Below, piece by piece: positions 8,328-16,872 of a stretch of DNA of 63,096 nt. The first letter of the stretch is position 1; each line of letters opens with the position of its first letter. The notes under the pieces were generated by a model. The model was not told the origin of the DNA. It did not search any database and worked only from the letters and a program-made list of their open reading frames with translations. Source of the DNA: an uncultured Erysipelotrichaceae bacterium (GTDB taxonomy: Bacteria > Bacillota_I > Bacilli_A > Erysipelotrichales > Erysipelotrichaceae); the NCBI GenBank assembly GCA_902761625.1, contig CACWLH010000020.1, forward strand, positions 1 to 63,096. Reading direction: 5' to 3'. The translations under genes were made by a program, and so were the position numbers.

Positions 8328-9680
8328 ATGGCATCCGGTAATTTTACAGAAGGAAAGATATTGAAACCGCTGCTGCAGTTTGCGCTGCCGGTGATGTTCG
8401 CATTGTTTTTACAGTCGCTTTATGGCGCAGTGGACGTATTGATCGTCGGCAGATTCGCACTCAGTGCGGATGTTTCGGCGGTATCGACAGGCGCGCAGAT
8501 CATGATGACCGCCACCAGTGTGATCGCCGGTCTTTCGATGGGCACAACCATCCTGATCGGCCAGCTGCTTGGAAAAAACGATCCCGAAGAGGCGGGCAGA
8601 GCGGTCGGCACGAGCATTGCCTTCTTTGCATTGATCGCGCTTTGTCTTTCCCTTGTGATGGTTCCTGGCGCCTCGTTTCTGGCAAATCTGATGAATGCCC
8701 CGAAAGAGGCATTTGAGATGACGGTCAGCTATATCCGTATCTGTTCGGCCGGTTTTGTATTCATCACCGCATACAATCTGCTCGGCGCTTTGTTCAGAGG
8801 TCTTGGCAACTCGAGGGTTCCGCTGTTTGCGGTCGGCGTTGCCGCGGCCATGAATATGGTGCTCGACTATATTCTTGTCAATAATTTCCATATGGGCGCC
8901 TCCGGTGCCGCAATTGCGACCGTGGCAGCCCAGGCATTCAGTGTGGCTGTATCTCTGATCCTGATCAGAAGGATCACGCTTCCCTTTGAATTCAGAAGGG
9001 AAATGATCCGCTTCAACAAGGCCATCATCAGACAGATCACCGGCTTCGGCTTTCCGATTGCGCTGGCTGATCTGCTTGTCGGCATGAGCTTTCTGATCAT
9101 TCTCGCCATTGTCAATTCGCTTGGCCTGATGGCAAGCGCCGGTATGGGCGTGGCGGAAAAGGTATGCGGCTTTATCATGCTGGTGCCAAGCGCCTTCGGC
9201 CAGTCAATGGCTTCGTTTGTGGCCCAGAACTATGGGGCAAGGAAAATGGACCGGGCCCGCAAGGCACTGGCCATGGGCATCGGCGTTTCGCTTGTCTTCG
9301 GAATTGTGATCGGATATTTTTCATTCTTCCATGGCGATCTGCTCTGCGGAATCTTCTCAAAGGATGCACAAGTGGTCGCACAGGGCTGGGAATATCTCAA
9401 GGCCTATGCGATTGATTGTGTTCTGACCGCGTTCTTCTTCTGCTTCAACGGTTATTTCAACGGCTGCGGCTATACGAAATTCGTCATGGCCCAGAGTATC
9501 ATCGGCGCCTTCGGAGTCAGAATTCCGGTATCATATCTGATGAGCAAAGTGAAGCCCGTTTCTCTGTTCAGGGTCGGTCTGGCAACCCCGGCTTCCTCGC
9601 TTGTACAGACAATTCTGTGCATCATCTATCTGTTTACGGTTGCGAAGAAAAAGGAACAGGAGGTCATGCGTGAGGCATAA
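8328..9680 (+). CDS. MATE-family multidrug/cation antiporter
   Basis: 450 residues with about 12 membrane spans, as in DinF/NorM-type MATE transporters. The N-terminus ILKPLLQFALPVMFALFLQS followed by YGAVDVLIVGRF is the characteristic first-helix motif, and the repeat half begins near residue 235 (ITGFGFPIALADLLVG). It exports drugs or metabolites in exchange for Na+ or H+; the substrate is unknown. ATG 8328 is preceded by AGAGGT; the GTG at 8295 lies in the terminator stem and is rejected. The stop overlaps the start of the downstream hydrolase by 11 bp, so the two are co-translated. Confidence 0.92.
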   Translation: MASGNFTEGKILKPLLQFALPVMFALFLQSLYGAVDVLIVGRFALSADVSAVSTGAQIMMTATSVIAGLSMGTTILIGQLLGKNDPEEAGRAVGTSIAFFALIALCLSLVMVPGASFLANLMNAPKEAFEMTVSYIRICSAGFVFITAYNLLGALFRGLGNSRVPLFAVGVAAAMNMVLDYILVNNFHMGASGAAIATVAAQAFSVAVSLILIRRITLPFEFRREMIRFNKAIIRQITGFGFPIALADLLVGMSFLIILAIVNSLGLMASAGMGVAEKVCGFIMLVPSAFGQSMASFVAQNYGARKMDRARKALAMGIGVSLVFGIVIGYFSFFHGDLLCGIFSKDAQVVAQGWEYLKAYAIDCVLTAFFFCFNGYFNGCGYTKFVMAQSIIGAFGVRIPVSYLMSKVKPVSLFRVGLATPASSLVQTILCIIYLFTVAKKKEQEVMREA

Positions 9681-10608
9681 ATTATTCATTTCCTCGCTTG
9701 GGGCTGCGGCAGCGCTGCTGGCGGCAGCCGGATATTATACATTCCGTCTGAGTGTGGTTGAGAACAATCCGATGTGGAAGAAACCGCGCAGACAGCCTGA
9801 TCCCCAAAGTGAAAAGGGCAGACTTTTCCAGGCAAAAAAACAGGCGAAAGAAAAGATGGCTGCCATCCCGTATGAAGATGCGTGGATCACTTCGGCGGAC
9901 GGGCTGAAACTGCATGCCCGCTTTTATCCCAATGACGATGCAAAACGGATCATGATTCTCTGCCATGGCTACCATGGCTCGCCGGAATCCGATTTCTGCT
10001 TCAGCTTTCCCATGCTGAAAAAGGACTGCGCAATCCTGGCAATCGATGAGCGTTCCATGGGTGAAAGCGAAGGAAAATACATCACCTTCGGCGCAAAGGA
10101 AAAAGATGATATCGCCAGATGGACTGACTGGATGAGCGGACGCAATGAGAAGAACCTTCCTGTTTATCTTTATGGCGTATCCATGGGTGCGTCCAATGTA
10201 TTGATGAATGCGGACAGAGAGCTTGGCGGCGTCAAAGGCATCATCGCGGATTGCGGATATACGACCATGGACCGGATCATGGCGGATGTGCAGAAAACCT
10301 GGTACAAGGTGTCCGTGAAGCCCGTAAGACTTGCGGCGGACTTCTGGTGCAGGCTGCTTGCCGGTTTTTCCATGAAGGAAGCGGAAACATTTTCCGCTTT
10401 GAAACATGCGAAGTATCCGGTACTGTTCTTCCATGGCACAAAAGACCGCTTCGTGAAGCCTTATCATACGCAGCTCAATGCGGATGCCTGCGTCTGCGAA
10501 CATGAGACCGTATATGTGGAAGGGGCATCGCACGCAGCCAGTGCGCAGATCGATCCGGTGCGCTATGAACGGACATTGCGTGAATTCTTTGAAAAATATG
10601 ATGCATGA
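9670..10608 (+). CDS. Alpha/beta hydrolase with N-terminal membrane anchor
   Basis: 312 residues. A hydrophobic N-terminal segment (LFISSLGAAAALLAAAGYYT) after RH is a signal anchor, so the enzyme probably acts outside the membrane. The fold is seen in RIMILCHGYHGSPES (oxyanion region), the nucleophile elbow YGVSMGAS, the acid in HGTKDRFVKPYH and the final histidine in EGASHAASAQ. This resembles the YqkD/BAAT-like serine hydrolases; the substrate is unknown. Start is GTG 9670, chosen for AGGAGG 6 nt upstream; it overlaps the MATE stop. The last gene before a strong terminator, behind which a group II intron sits. Confidence 0.87.
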   Translation: MRHKLFISSLGAAAALLAAAGYYTFRLSVVENNPMWKKPRRQPDPQSEKGRLFQAKKQAKEKMAAIPYEDAWITSADGLKLHARFYPNDDAKRIMILCHGYHGSPESDFCFSFPMLKKDCAILAIDERSMGESEGKYITFGAKEKDDIARWTDWMSGRNEKNLPVYLYGVSMGASNVLMNADRELGGVKGIIADCGYTTMDRIMADVQKTWYKVSVKPVRLAADFWCRLLAGFSMKEAETFSALKHAKYPVLFFHGTKDRFVKPYHTQLNADACVCEHETVYVEGASHAASAQIDPVRYERTLREFFEKYDA

Positions 10609-10610
10609 CG

Positions 10611-10636
10611 GGCAGTCAGATTTCTGACTGCCTTTT
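10611..10636 (+). terminator. Terminator hairpin used as group II intron target
   Basis: GGCAGTCAGA/TCTGACTGCC, a perfect 10-bp stem with a TT loop, then T4 at 10633-10636. The group II intron begins 2 nt later. Confidence 0.88.
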
Positions 10637-11242
10637 CAGTGTGACAGGCAGTCACACCCACATATCATCGAAATACTGGTGGAAATTGAACAAGTATCGG
10701 AGGTGAAGAACTATTCAAAAGCCAAGAAACGAAGAAGTATCCTTCATGGGTGAAAGACCCATGGCGCCCAAGGGTGCAGCCAGGCGCAGAGGGAAGTTCA
10801 GTGCGGTGCCGTGAGACGCCGTGCGGAAGGAATGGAACGGGCAGACAGGCTCTAATTTATCAAGGCGCTGTGGCGCTTGCGGATGATGACCGTGCTGAAA
10901 AAACGGGAAATCCAAAGGAAGCTGATGAGACTGCAAGAGTCAGTGGAATCCGCAGGTGTGTAAGCAAGGTGCATGTCTGCGAAGGAGGGTGTGGTGACCC
11001 TGTGAGATCTGTGCATTCAATGGACTGCTGTCTATAAGCTTAGCGAAGTGACAGATTAGTGTGCACATGAAGTCAGAGAGCATGGTAGTACGGATGAAGC
11101 CTGCGAAAGCAGAGGGACGGAAGCGTGCTCACTTCACGGACTCCGAAGTAATATAGTGACGGAAATGAAAAATCGATGACCCGTGAAAGCGGAGCAGTCA
11201 AAGAGGATGAACCGTCAGAGCGAAAAGGAGATAATCAGGACA

Positions 11243-12649
11243 ATGAACGAACCATTGAAACAGAAGCTATTCAGCATATATGGACAGCTGCTGAGCTACA
11301 GGAGACTGGAAGAGGCATGGAAGCATGTCAAAGCCAATCATGGAGCAAGCGGTGTCGACAAAGTCAGCATCAAGGATTTTGATGAGAATTCAGAAAAGTA
11401 TCTGAATGAGATTCTGAAAGAACTGAAAGAGAAAACTTATAAACCCACATCTGCAAGACGGGTATACATCAAAAAGAAGAATGGCAAACTGAGACCGCTG
11501 GGGATACCGACGATCAAAGACAGAGTCATCCAGCAGGCGCTGGTAAATATACTCACACCATTCTTTGAGAAGAATGTATTCCACGATAACTCATGCGGAT
11601 TCCGACCGAACAGAGGTACAGAATTGGCAGTCAAGAAGGTTGTAACACGACTGGAATATGACTACTGGTACATCTATGACTTCGATATAAAAGGATGTTT
11701 TGACAATATCCCCCATAAGAAGCTGATGAAAGTACTGAGCAAATATATATCGGACGGAACTGTGCTGGAGATGATATGGAACTGGCTGAAAGCCGGATAC
11801 ATGGAAGACGGCAGACGCTATGATTCGCAGAGCGGAGTACAGCAGGGAGGTGTATGGAGCCCGTTGGCGATGAACATCTATCTGAATGAACTCGATTGGG
11901 AAGTAAGCAAAGCAGGATTTGAAATTGTGCGCTATGCGGATGACAGCATTGTCATGTGCAAAACAGCAGAGGAACTGGAAAGAGCAGTCGTGCTGGTAAA
12001 CGGCATACTAGATCAGCTGGGGCTGGAGCTGTCGGAGGAAAAGACACATAAAGTGGATTTCCATAAGGACAATTTTGAGTATCTGAATTACATCTTCTAT
12101 CATGTGCACAGAGGCAAGGACGGAAAAGAAACGTACTATTACGGACCAAGTCCGAGTGCAGAAAAGAAGTTCAGACAGGATCTTAAAGCGGAAACGAAGA
12201 AGTCATATTCAAAATCTTTTGAACAATGGACAGCAAAGCTGAACCCCATCATGCGTGGAAAGTACAACTATATGTTGGCAACAGCCAAAGTCTGGAAAGA
12301 AGTTAATGAGGTACTGCTTGCAAGGAATCGGGTGATGAAAGGTAAACCGATCAAAGGAATTTACAGTCAGCTTGATGCCTATGTAAGAGGAAGACTCAGA
12401 GTGAACTTCTCGAACAGAGGGAAAATGCATGGCGGACAAAGAGCAGGTAAAATGCTTACCGTTAAGTATGGCAACAGATTCTTTATCTGTAACATGAAAT
12501 TGGTATGTGGAGACTATCTGCTAAGAAAAATCTTCCACGAAGATCTGACCGTGGAAGAGTATATGCTTAACCGCGATAGGGCAAAGAAGAAAAGTAGTTA
12601 CTCCCCTAATCGGGCCAGATTCTTTGCCTACGCCTACGCGAAACTATAG
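11243..12649 (+). CDS. ltrA: Group II intron reverse transcriptase/maturase
   Basis: 468 residues from ATG 11243. Reverse transcriptase blocks are clear: KKNGKLRPLGIPTIKDRVIQ, SCGFRPNRGTELAV, YDFDIKGCFDNIPHKKLM and the active-site YADD near residue 232. The maturase (X/GIIM) domain follows to the end (GRLRVNFSNRGKMHGGQRA). There is no HNH endonuclease domain or zinc motif at the C-terminus, as in endonuclease-minus introns that target hairpins or single-stranded DNA. The start is uncertain: AAAAGGAG at 11223-11230 is 12 nt before this ATG, and in-frame starts exist at 11207 (ATG) and 11183 (GTG). The frame is intact, so the intron may still move. Confidence 0.93.
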   Translation: MNEPLKQKLFSIYGQLLSYRRLEEAWKHVKANHGASGVDKVSIKDFDENSEKYLNEILKELKEKTYKPTSARRVYIKKKNGKLRPLGIPTIKDRVIQQALVNILTPFFEKNVFHDNSCGFRPNRGTELAVKKVVTRLEYDYWYIYDFDIKGCFDNIPHKKLMKVLSKYISDGTVLEMIWNWLKAGYMEDGRRYDSQSGVQQGGVWSPLAMNIYLNELDWEVSKAGFEIVRYADDSIVMCKTAEELERAVVLVNGILDQLGLELSEEKTHKVDFHKDNFEYLNYIFYHVHRGKDGKETYYYGPSPSAEKKFRQDLKAETKKSYSKSFEQWTAKLNPIMRGKYNYMLATAKVWKEVNEVLLARNRVMKGKPIKGIYSQLDAYVRGRLRVNFSNRGKMHGGQRAGKMLTVKYGNRFFICNMKLVCGDYLLRKIFHEDLTVEEYMLNRDRAKKKSSYSPNRARFFAYAYAKL

Positions 12650-12685
12650 TGTATGTGAAAGTTCGTCTTGACGAATCGTGTCGGT

Positions 12686-12718
12686 AAGCCGTGTGCGTTA
12701 GTAGCGCATGCACGGTTT
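12686..12718 (+). ncRNA. Group II intron domain V (catalytic hairpin)
   Basis: The 33-nt hairpin has lower stem AAGCCGTG/CACGGTTT, a 2-nt bulge (TG) on the 3' side, upper stem TGCG/CGCA and a terminal loop. The AGC catalytic triad is at 12687-12689. This is the signature of domain V. Confidence 0.85.
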
Positions 12719-12761
12719 GATTGGGGGCGATTGGTTAATCCCAATCGCCTACCATATAATG

Positions 12762-12785
12762 AAAAGACCGGCCGCGGCCGGTCTT
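12762..12785 (-). terminator. Terminator of the 6-phospho-beta-glucosidase gene
   Basis: AAGACCGGCC/GGCCGGTCTT, a perfect 10-bp stem, with a short run of A on the + strand (T on the transcript) at 12762-12765. It lies convergent to the intron and hydrolase. Confidence 0.82.
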
Positions 12786-12790
12786 CGGTT

Positions 12791-14206
12791 TCAGTCAAGC
12801 TTTTCACCGTTGGTGCGGATCACATTCTGATACCAGTAATAAGAATCCTTCTTTATGCGGGCAAGATCCTTGAGATCCATATCTTCGCGGTTGATATAGA
12901 CAAATCCATAGCGTTTGCGGAAGCCCTGATGTGAGGAGAGCAGATCTTCAAATGACCAGGGGGAATAGCCCATCAGCTCAACCCCGTCCTCAATCGCATC
13001 CGCACATGCTTTGATATGTTCACGGATGTAGTCAATGCGGTAGGGATCGTGAACCTTTCCGTCTTCGGTCAGGGTATCCGCCATGCCCAGGCCGTTTTCC
13101 GTGATCAATAAGGGCAGACGGTATCTGCTGTAATAATCATTGAGCACGATTCTTAATCCCATCGGATCAATCTGGGCGCCGTATTCGGAAGCGGTGAGAT
13201 TGGTGTTTCTTTCATCACGGCAATAGCCGTATTGATCAAAGTCGACCTCATTGCCGCGGTATACACGCATGCCGATGGGGTGTTCATCATCCGCAGGCAG
13301 ATAGCTTGCGCAAAGGGTGCGGTAATAGTTGAAGGCGATATAGTCGGGTTTTCCGTATTTCAGGATTTCCTCATCCCCCTCAAGCATTTCAGGCACGATA
13401 TCACGTTCTTTCAGATATCTCATATAGATGCCGGAATATTTTCCGTACACATGCATATCGAGGCAATAGACCGTCTTCATATAGTCATTCATTCTTGCCG
13501 CCCATACATCCTCCGGCTTATTGGTCAGAGGATATGTGCATGTGCTGGAAACAGCCGGACCGATTTTGCCGTCCTTAACAATCTCATGGCAGAGCTTTGT
13601 CGCTTTGGCATGGGCGAGGAACATATGATAGTCCATGGCCGCACGCATTTTATCAGCTTTATAAGGATCAGGTTCATTGATATTCATTCTCTCATCCACG
13701 CGGATCATGAGATTCTGCTCATTGATGACCTGCCAGTATTTGACCTGATCCCCATATTCCTCAAAGCAGACACGGGCATATTTTTCAAATGCGTCAATGC
13801 AGCGGCGGTCCTCCCATCCGTTGTATTTTTCGACAAGCGCATAGGGCAGATCGAAATGATAAAGGGTGACAAAGGGCTGAATGCCGTTATCAATCAGGCA
13901 GTCGATGACTTTATGATAGAAGGCGACACCTTCGGGATTGACTTCACCGTCTCCATCCGGAATGATTCTTGCCCATGAAAGAGAGAAACGGTAAATCATC
14001 ATGCCGAGCTCCTTCATCAGGGCAATGTCTTCCTCATAATGATGATAGAAATCGCTGGCCACTTTTGAATCGGCCTGGCGGTCGGAGCGTTTGAAAGAAT
14101 TGTAGTCGGCAACAGTCATTCCTTTGCCGCCTTCATCCCAGCCGCCTTCGATCTGAAAAGCGGATGAAGAGGCGCCCCAAAGGAAGTTTTCCGGGAATCT
14201 GCTCAT
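12791..14206 (-). CDS. Glycoside hydrolase family 1, 6-phospho-beta-glucosidase
   Basis: 471 residues, normal for GH1. It opens FPENFLWGASSSAFQIEGGW, the family signature; the acid/base glutamate lies in YWQVINEQN (about residue 162) and the nucleophile in LLITENGLG (about 370). It hydrolyses phosphorylated beta-glucosides such as cellobiose-6-phosphate delivered by a PTS. The acid/base motif reads NEQN rather than the usual NEP/NEI, so the subfamily is unsure. ATG 14206 has GGAGG upstream, and a minus-strand TATAAT lies at 14240-14235. No PTS gene is adjacent; the EIIC at 931 is a possible partner but 11 kb away. Confidence 0.92.
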   Translation of the reverse strand: MSRFPENFLWGASSSAFQIEGGWDEGGKGMTVADYNSFKRSDRQADSKVASDFYHHYEEDIALMKELGMMIYRFSLSWARIIPDGDGEVNPEGVAFYHKVIDCLIDNGIQPFVTLYHFDLPYALVEKYNGWEDRRCIDAFEKYARVCFEEYGDQVKYWQVINEQNLMIRVDERMNINEPDPYKADKMRAAMDYHMFLAHAKATKLCHEIVKDGKIGPAVSSTCTYPLTNKPEDVWAARMNDYMKTVYCLDMHVYGKYSGIYMRYLKERDIVPEMLEGDEEILKYGKPDYIAFNYYRTLCASYLPADDEHPIGMRVYRGNEVDFDQYGYCRDERNTNLTASEYGAQIDPMGLRIVLNDYYSRYRLPLLITENGLGMADTLTEDGKVHDPYRIDYIREHIKACADAIEDGVELMGYSPWSFEDLLSSHQGFRKRYGFVYINREDMDLKDLARIKKDSYYWYQNVIRTNGEKLD

Positions 14207-14234
14207 TGTTTTAATCCTCCGTTAATCTGACGAT

Positions 14235-14268
14235 ATTATATCTGAGAAAGCATGCGATAGGCTATAAT
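14235..14268. promoter_or_regulatory. Divergent -10 elements between GH1 gene and membrane-protein gene
   Basis: A minus-strand TATAAT (14240-14235) serves the GH1 gene with a normal leader and RBS. A plus-strand TATAAT (14263-14268) lies only 7 nt before ATG 14276, predicting a start at 14275-14276 and a leaderless message. Neither has a clear -35. Confidence 0.6.
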
Positions 14269-14275
14269 GACTGAT

Positions 14276-15631
14276 ATGCAGAAAAATATCAGAACACTTC
14301 TCAAGGAGAGCACAGGCAGAAAAGCGCTCCTCTTATATATCTTTGCGGCAGTGATCGCACTGACCGGGCTGATCATGTATTATGCGGCGGCGCTGACTTT
14401 GAATGCGCTGTTTGCGGGCATCGGAAACATGTATGTTTCCCTGATCGCCCTGGCATGCGCCTTCGGGGCAGCGGCCGGCATTTTCCTTTTTAATTCCATT
14501 TTCAACGGTATCCGTCTGGACATGGAAGACCGGTTTATGGAAACCCTCGAACAGACAATGGATGAACAGAATCAGGAAGAACTGTATCCGCTGATGGATG
14601 ATGCCGTTCATTTTCAGATGGAAGGAATCATGCAGAGCGGAGTATTGCTGATCAGGGATATCATCCGCATCATCATCGTGACGGTTCTGGATTACAGATG
14701 CGCTCTGATTATGGTGCCGGGTTTTGTGATTCATGAATTTCTGTTTAAGAAAATGGCGGAAAAGAAGATTGTTTCCGCTGAAAAATTCGTTTTGGATCTG
14801 CATCTGATTCCGCAGGCAGTGCTTGCCATTGTCCTGAGTGCGGTTTTGATCTTTGCATTATTTGAAATGAAAAACGGCAGGCTTGGCCTGTATGGTGTGA
14901 TCATGATGCTGTTCATGTTCATGGATCTGGTCCGTGACCATGCACATCAGTCATATGAAATTCTGGGGCTGCGCAAAGATCTGCGTTCTCTGGAACTGCT
15001 TGATACATATATGTCCGGTTCGCCATTGCCCGTATATGAAGAAAATGAAACCGTCTGCGATGATTCAAAGCCATATATCATGAAAGCTGTCTCATTTGCG
15101 GCGCTTACGATTTGCATCATCATGTATGTATATGCGGTATGCAGCATTCTCGGCTATCGTTCTGAATTGCCGCTGCGATGGGCAGCTGTGATGATGATCG
15201 CTTCATCGCTTGCCGCCTCTGTATGCCATGCATATGCCGAACGTGGCCTGGCGGAAAAAAAGGAACATATCCTGCTGCGCAAGGCTGCCTCTGGCGTTGT
15301 ATCGCTGATCAGCCTGCTTTATGCACTTCGTGTCAATGCATTATTGGCGGGCATTCTGGCCAGTGCCTTTGCGGCAGATCAGATCCTTGTTCCGCTGATT
15401 CTGGACAGATCAGCCGCTCCATATGAAACCCGCACCGATGAGCGCATCCGGGGGCTGGTTCATATGATCTGTCTTACGCTGATCATCTTTGCAGGTGTGA
15501 TGCTTTACTGGAATGCCATGGCTTCCTTTGCGCAGGTGCTCATGATCAGTGCACTGTATATGGCTGTCTATATGCAGCTGGACGGCAAAGGCTTCGCATC
15601 CGAGAAACAGGAGAGCACAGATGAGCGCTGA
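14276..15631 (+). CDS. Polytopic membrane protein resembling an ABC exporter membrane domain without ATPase
   Basis: 451 residues with about ten hydrophobic segments and no nucleotide-binding domain. The first 220 residues have the arrangement of an ABC exporter transmembrane domain: two spans, a long helix (DRFMETLEQTMDEQNQEELY), then VLLIRDIIRIIIVTVLDYRC and a later ILGLRKDLRSLELLDTYM coupling-helix-like part. The second half has further spans with no Walker motifs. Similarity is judged by eye, so the family is unproven. The start is ATG 14276; the ATG at 14267 overlaps the -10 box and cannot be transcribed from it. It overlaps the DUF1294 gene by 11 bp. Confidence 0.72.
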   Translation: MQKNIRTLLKESTGRKALLLYIFAAVIALTGLIMYYAAALTLNALFAGIGNMYVSLIALACAFGAAAGIFLFNSIFNGIRLDMEDRFMETLEQTMDEQNQEELYPLMDDAVHFQMEGIMQSGVLLIRDIIRIIIVTVLDYRCALIMVPGFVIHEFLFKKMAEKKIVSAEKFVLDLHLIPQAVLAIVLSAVLIFALFEMKNGRLGLYGVIMMLFMFMDLVRDHAHQSYEILGLRKDLRSLELLDTYMSGSPLPVYEENETVCDDSKPYIMKAVSFAALTICIIMYVYAVCSILGYRSELPLRWAAVMMIASSLAASVCHAYAERGLAEKKEHILLRKAASGVVSLISLLYALRVNALLAGILASAFAADQILVPLILDRSAAPYETRTDERIRGLVHMICLTLIIFAGVMLYWNAMASFAQVLMISALYMAVYMQLDGKGFASEKQESTDER

Positions 15632-15905
15632 GAGATATCTGCTGATCATTTATCTGGTTCTGATCAATGTCATGAGCATGTTCATGTTTGCCATTGACAA
15701 GCTCAGATCAAAGAAGCGGAAATGGCGCATCTCCGAGTTTGCCCTGCTTGTTTCCGCAGGCCTTGGCGGAGCATTGGGTGCCTGGATCTCGATGAATCTT
15801 TTTCATCATAAAACAAGGCATACAAAATTTCGGATCATGGTGCCGCTGTTTCTGGTTCTGTGGACCTGCATCTGTGTTTATCTGATTGTATTTGTAAAGG
15901 TTTAG
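15621..15905 (+). CDS. DUF1294 small membrane protein
   Basis: 94 residues with three hydrophobic segments. The family pattern is plain: FAIDKLRSKKRKWRISE in the first loop and LGGALGAWISMNLFHHKTRH after the second span. The function of DUF1294 is not established. ATG 15621 has ACAGGAGAG upstream and overlaps the stop of the previous gene by 11 bp, so it belongs to the same operon, followed 9 bp later by a GNAT gene. Confidence 0.88.
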   Translation: MSAERYLLIIYLVLINVMSMFMFAIDKLRSKKRKWRISEFALLVSAGLGGALGAWISMNLFHHKTRHTKFRIMVPLFLVLWTCICVYLIVFVKV

Positions 15906-15914
15906 GAGAAAACC

Positions 15915-16481
15915 ATGAACATTCTGATTGATGTCACCAAAACGGTTTTGAAAACACAGCGGATGACCCTCAGACCGTTTGAAGAGAAGGATCTCGATGA
16001 TCTGTTTGCCTATGCGCACGTCGACGGCGTCGGGCAGATGGCCGGCTGGAAACCGCATGAAAACCGGGAAGAGTCAAAGATGATTCTCAATCTGTTCATG
16101 GATGAGAAAAAAACCTTCGCCATTGAAAAGGAGGGCAGAGTCATCGGCTCGCTCGGCATTGAATATTACAATGAAAAACGCTATCCGGAGTTTGAGCGGC
16201 TGAAATGCCGTGAGATCGGATATGTGCTGGCGAAGGACTGCTGGGGAGAAGGCCTGATGCCTGAAGCTGTGAATGAGGTGATCCGCTGGCTGTTTGAGGA
16301 AAAGCATTTGGATGCGGCTTTCTGCGGACATTTCCTGAGCAATCAGCGCTCGGAGAAGGTAATGAAAAAATGCGGTTTCAAGCATTACGCATATGACCGC
16401 ATTGAAACACGTCTGGGCACCGTTGAGGATGCTGAGATGTGCATTCTTTTCAGACAGGACTGGGAGAAATCCAGACAATAA
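15915..16481 (+). CDS. GNAT N-acetyltransferase, RimJ/RimL-like
   Basis: 188 residues. The N-terminal strand RMTLRPFEEKDLDDLFAYAH and the acetyl-CoA-binding motif A region EIGYVLAKDCWGEGLMPEAV (about residues 96-115) are typical of the RimJ/RimL branch, which acetylates protein N-termini or small molecules. The substrate is unknown. The start at 15915 has TTAGGAGAAAACC upstream. Third gene of the operon starting at 14276; a hairpin with T6 follows at 16496-16526. Confidence 0.87.
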   Translation: MNILIDVTKTVLKTQRMTLRPFEEKDLDDLFAYAHVDGVGQMAGWKPHENREESKMILNLFMDEKKTFAIEKEGRVIGSLGIEYYNEKRYPEFERLKCREIGYVLAKDCWGEGLMPEAVNEVIRWLFEEKHLDAAFCGHFLSNQRSEKVMKKCGFKHYAYDRIETRLGTVEDAEMCILFRQDWEKSRQ

Positions 16482-16495
16482 CTGAGTAGTTTATT

Positions 16496-16526
16496 GGCGA
16501 TGTGCTTTGTTCACACCGTCTTTTTT
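16496..16526 (+). terminator. Terminator after GNAT gene
   Basis: GGCGATGTG pairs with CACACCGTC (one G-U pair, one mismatch) around a 7-nt loop, then T6 at 16521-16526. Confidence 0.6.
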
Positions 16527-16542
16527 CTTCGGAAGGCATAAG

Positions 16543-16575
16543 AAAAACGGCATCCGCTTTTGCGGCAGATGCCGT
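16543..16575 (-). terminator. Terminator of the SPFH operon
   Basis: On the minus strand ACGGCAT and ATGCCGT enclose a second pairing, CCGC-AAAA-GCGG, with a 3-nt bulge, followed by a T-tract (16547-16543). It lies 11 nt after the end of the 94-residue gene. Confidence 0.75.
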
Positions 16576-16586
16576 CAATCTGAATT

Positions 16587-16871
16587 TCAGAGATATTTGC
16601 ACTCTTCAAGACTGCGCTTGACGCCGTTGAGGACGACATAGCCTTCGGGCGGATCCTCATGGACGATAAATCTTCTGTCTTCCTGCGTGGTGCCATGGTT
16701 ATGTCCATATGCCGTTTCGCAGGTGATGTCATTTTTTCTTGGAATCACATGACCGTCATGAGCGATGGTTCTGCGTTTGAAGGAAACAGCTTTTCCTTTG
16801 GTTGAACTGAGGATGACTGCAAAGAATGTCAGTATGATGATGATCCATACAAGAAAGAACATGGATGCCAT
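16587..16871 (-). CDS. Small single-span membrane protein downstream of SPFH gene
   Basis: 94 residues, family not recognised. One N-terminal membrane span (FFLVWIIIILTFFAVILSS) followed by a polar tail with several histidines (HDGHVIPRKND, AYGHNHGTTQEDRRFIVHED). It starts 1 nt after the stop of the SPFH gene, with no strong RBS, so it is probably translated by coupling. SPFH proteins are often paired with a small NfeD-like membrane partner; this one occupies that position but does not look like NfeD. ATG 16862 is an alternative start. Confidence 0.65.
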   Translation of the reverse strand: MASMFFLVWIIIILTFFAVILSSTKGKAVSFKRRTIAHDGHVIPRKNDITCETAYGHNHGTTQEDRRFIVHEDPPEGYVVLNGVKRSLEECKYL

Positions 16872-16872
16872 A

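Larger units (their letters stand above)
10639..12757 (+). mobile_element. Group II intron (ribozyme plus reverse transcriptase)
   Basis: The proposed 5' end is GTGTG at 10639, matching the GUGYG consensus and opening a GTGTGAC/GTCACAC hairpin. About 600 nt of non-coding, structured RNA (domains I-III) precede the reverse transcriptase gene in domain IV. Domain V is at 12686-12718 and domain VI follows, with a GGCGATTGG/CCAATCGCC stem and a candidate branch-point A at 12751, so the 3' end is near 12757. The six bases before the 5' end (TTTTCA, 10633-10638) are complementary to TGAAAA at 10896-10901, a plausible IBS1/EBS1 pair. The location right after a terminator is typical of class IIC. Ends are predicted within a few nucleotides at best. 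Confidence 0.82.

Noticed and set aside
9682..10533. 283-codon open frame on the minus strand
   Set aside because: Antisense to the alpha/beta hydrolase, whose motifs are certain; no RBS or homology-like features.
10639..11182. Open frames in the 5' half of the group II intron
   Set aside because: Short, without RBS, and covering structured ribozyme domains.
13232..13978. 248-codon open frame on the plus strand
   Set aside because: Antisense to the GH1 gene, which has all family signatures.
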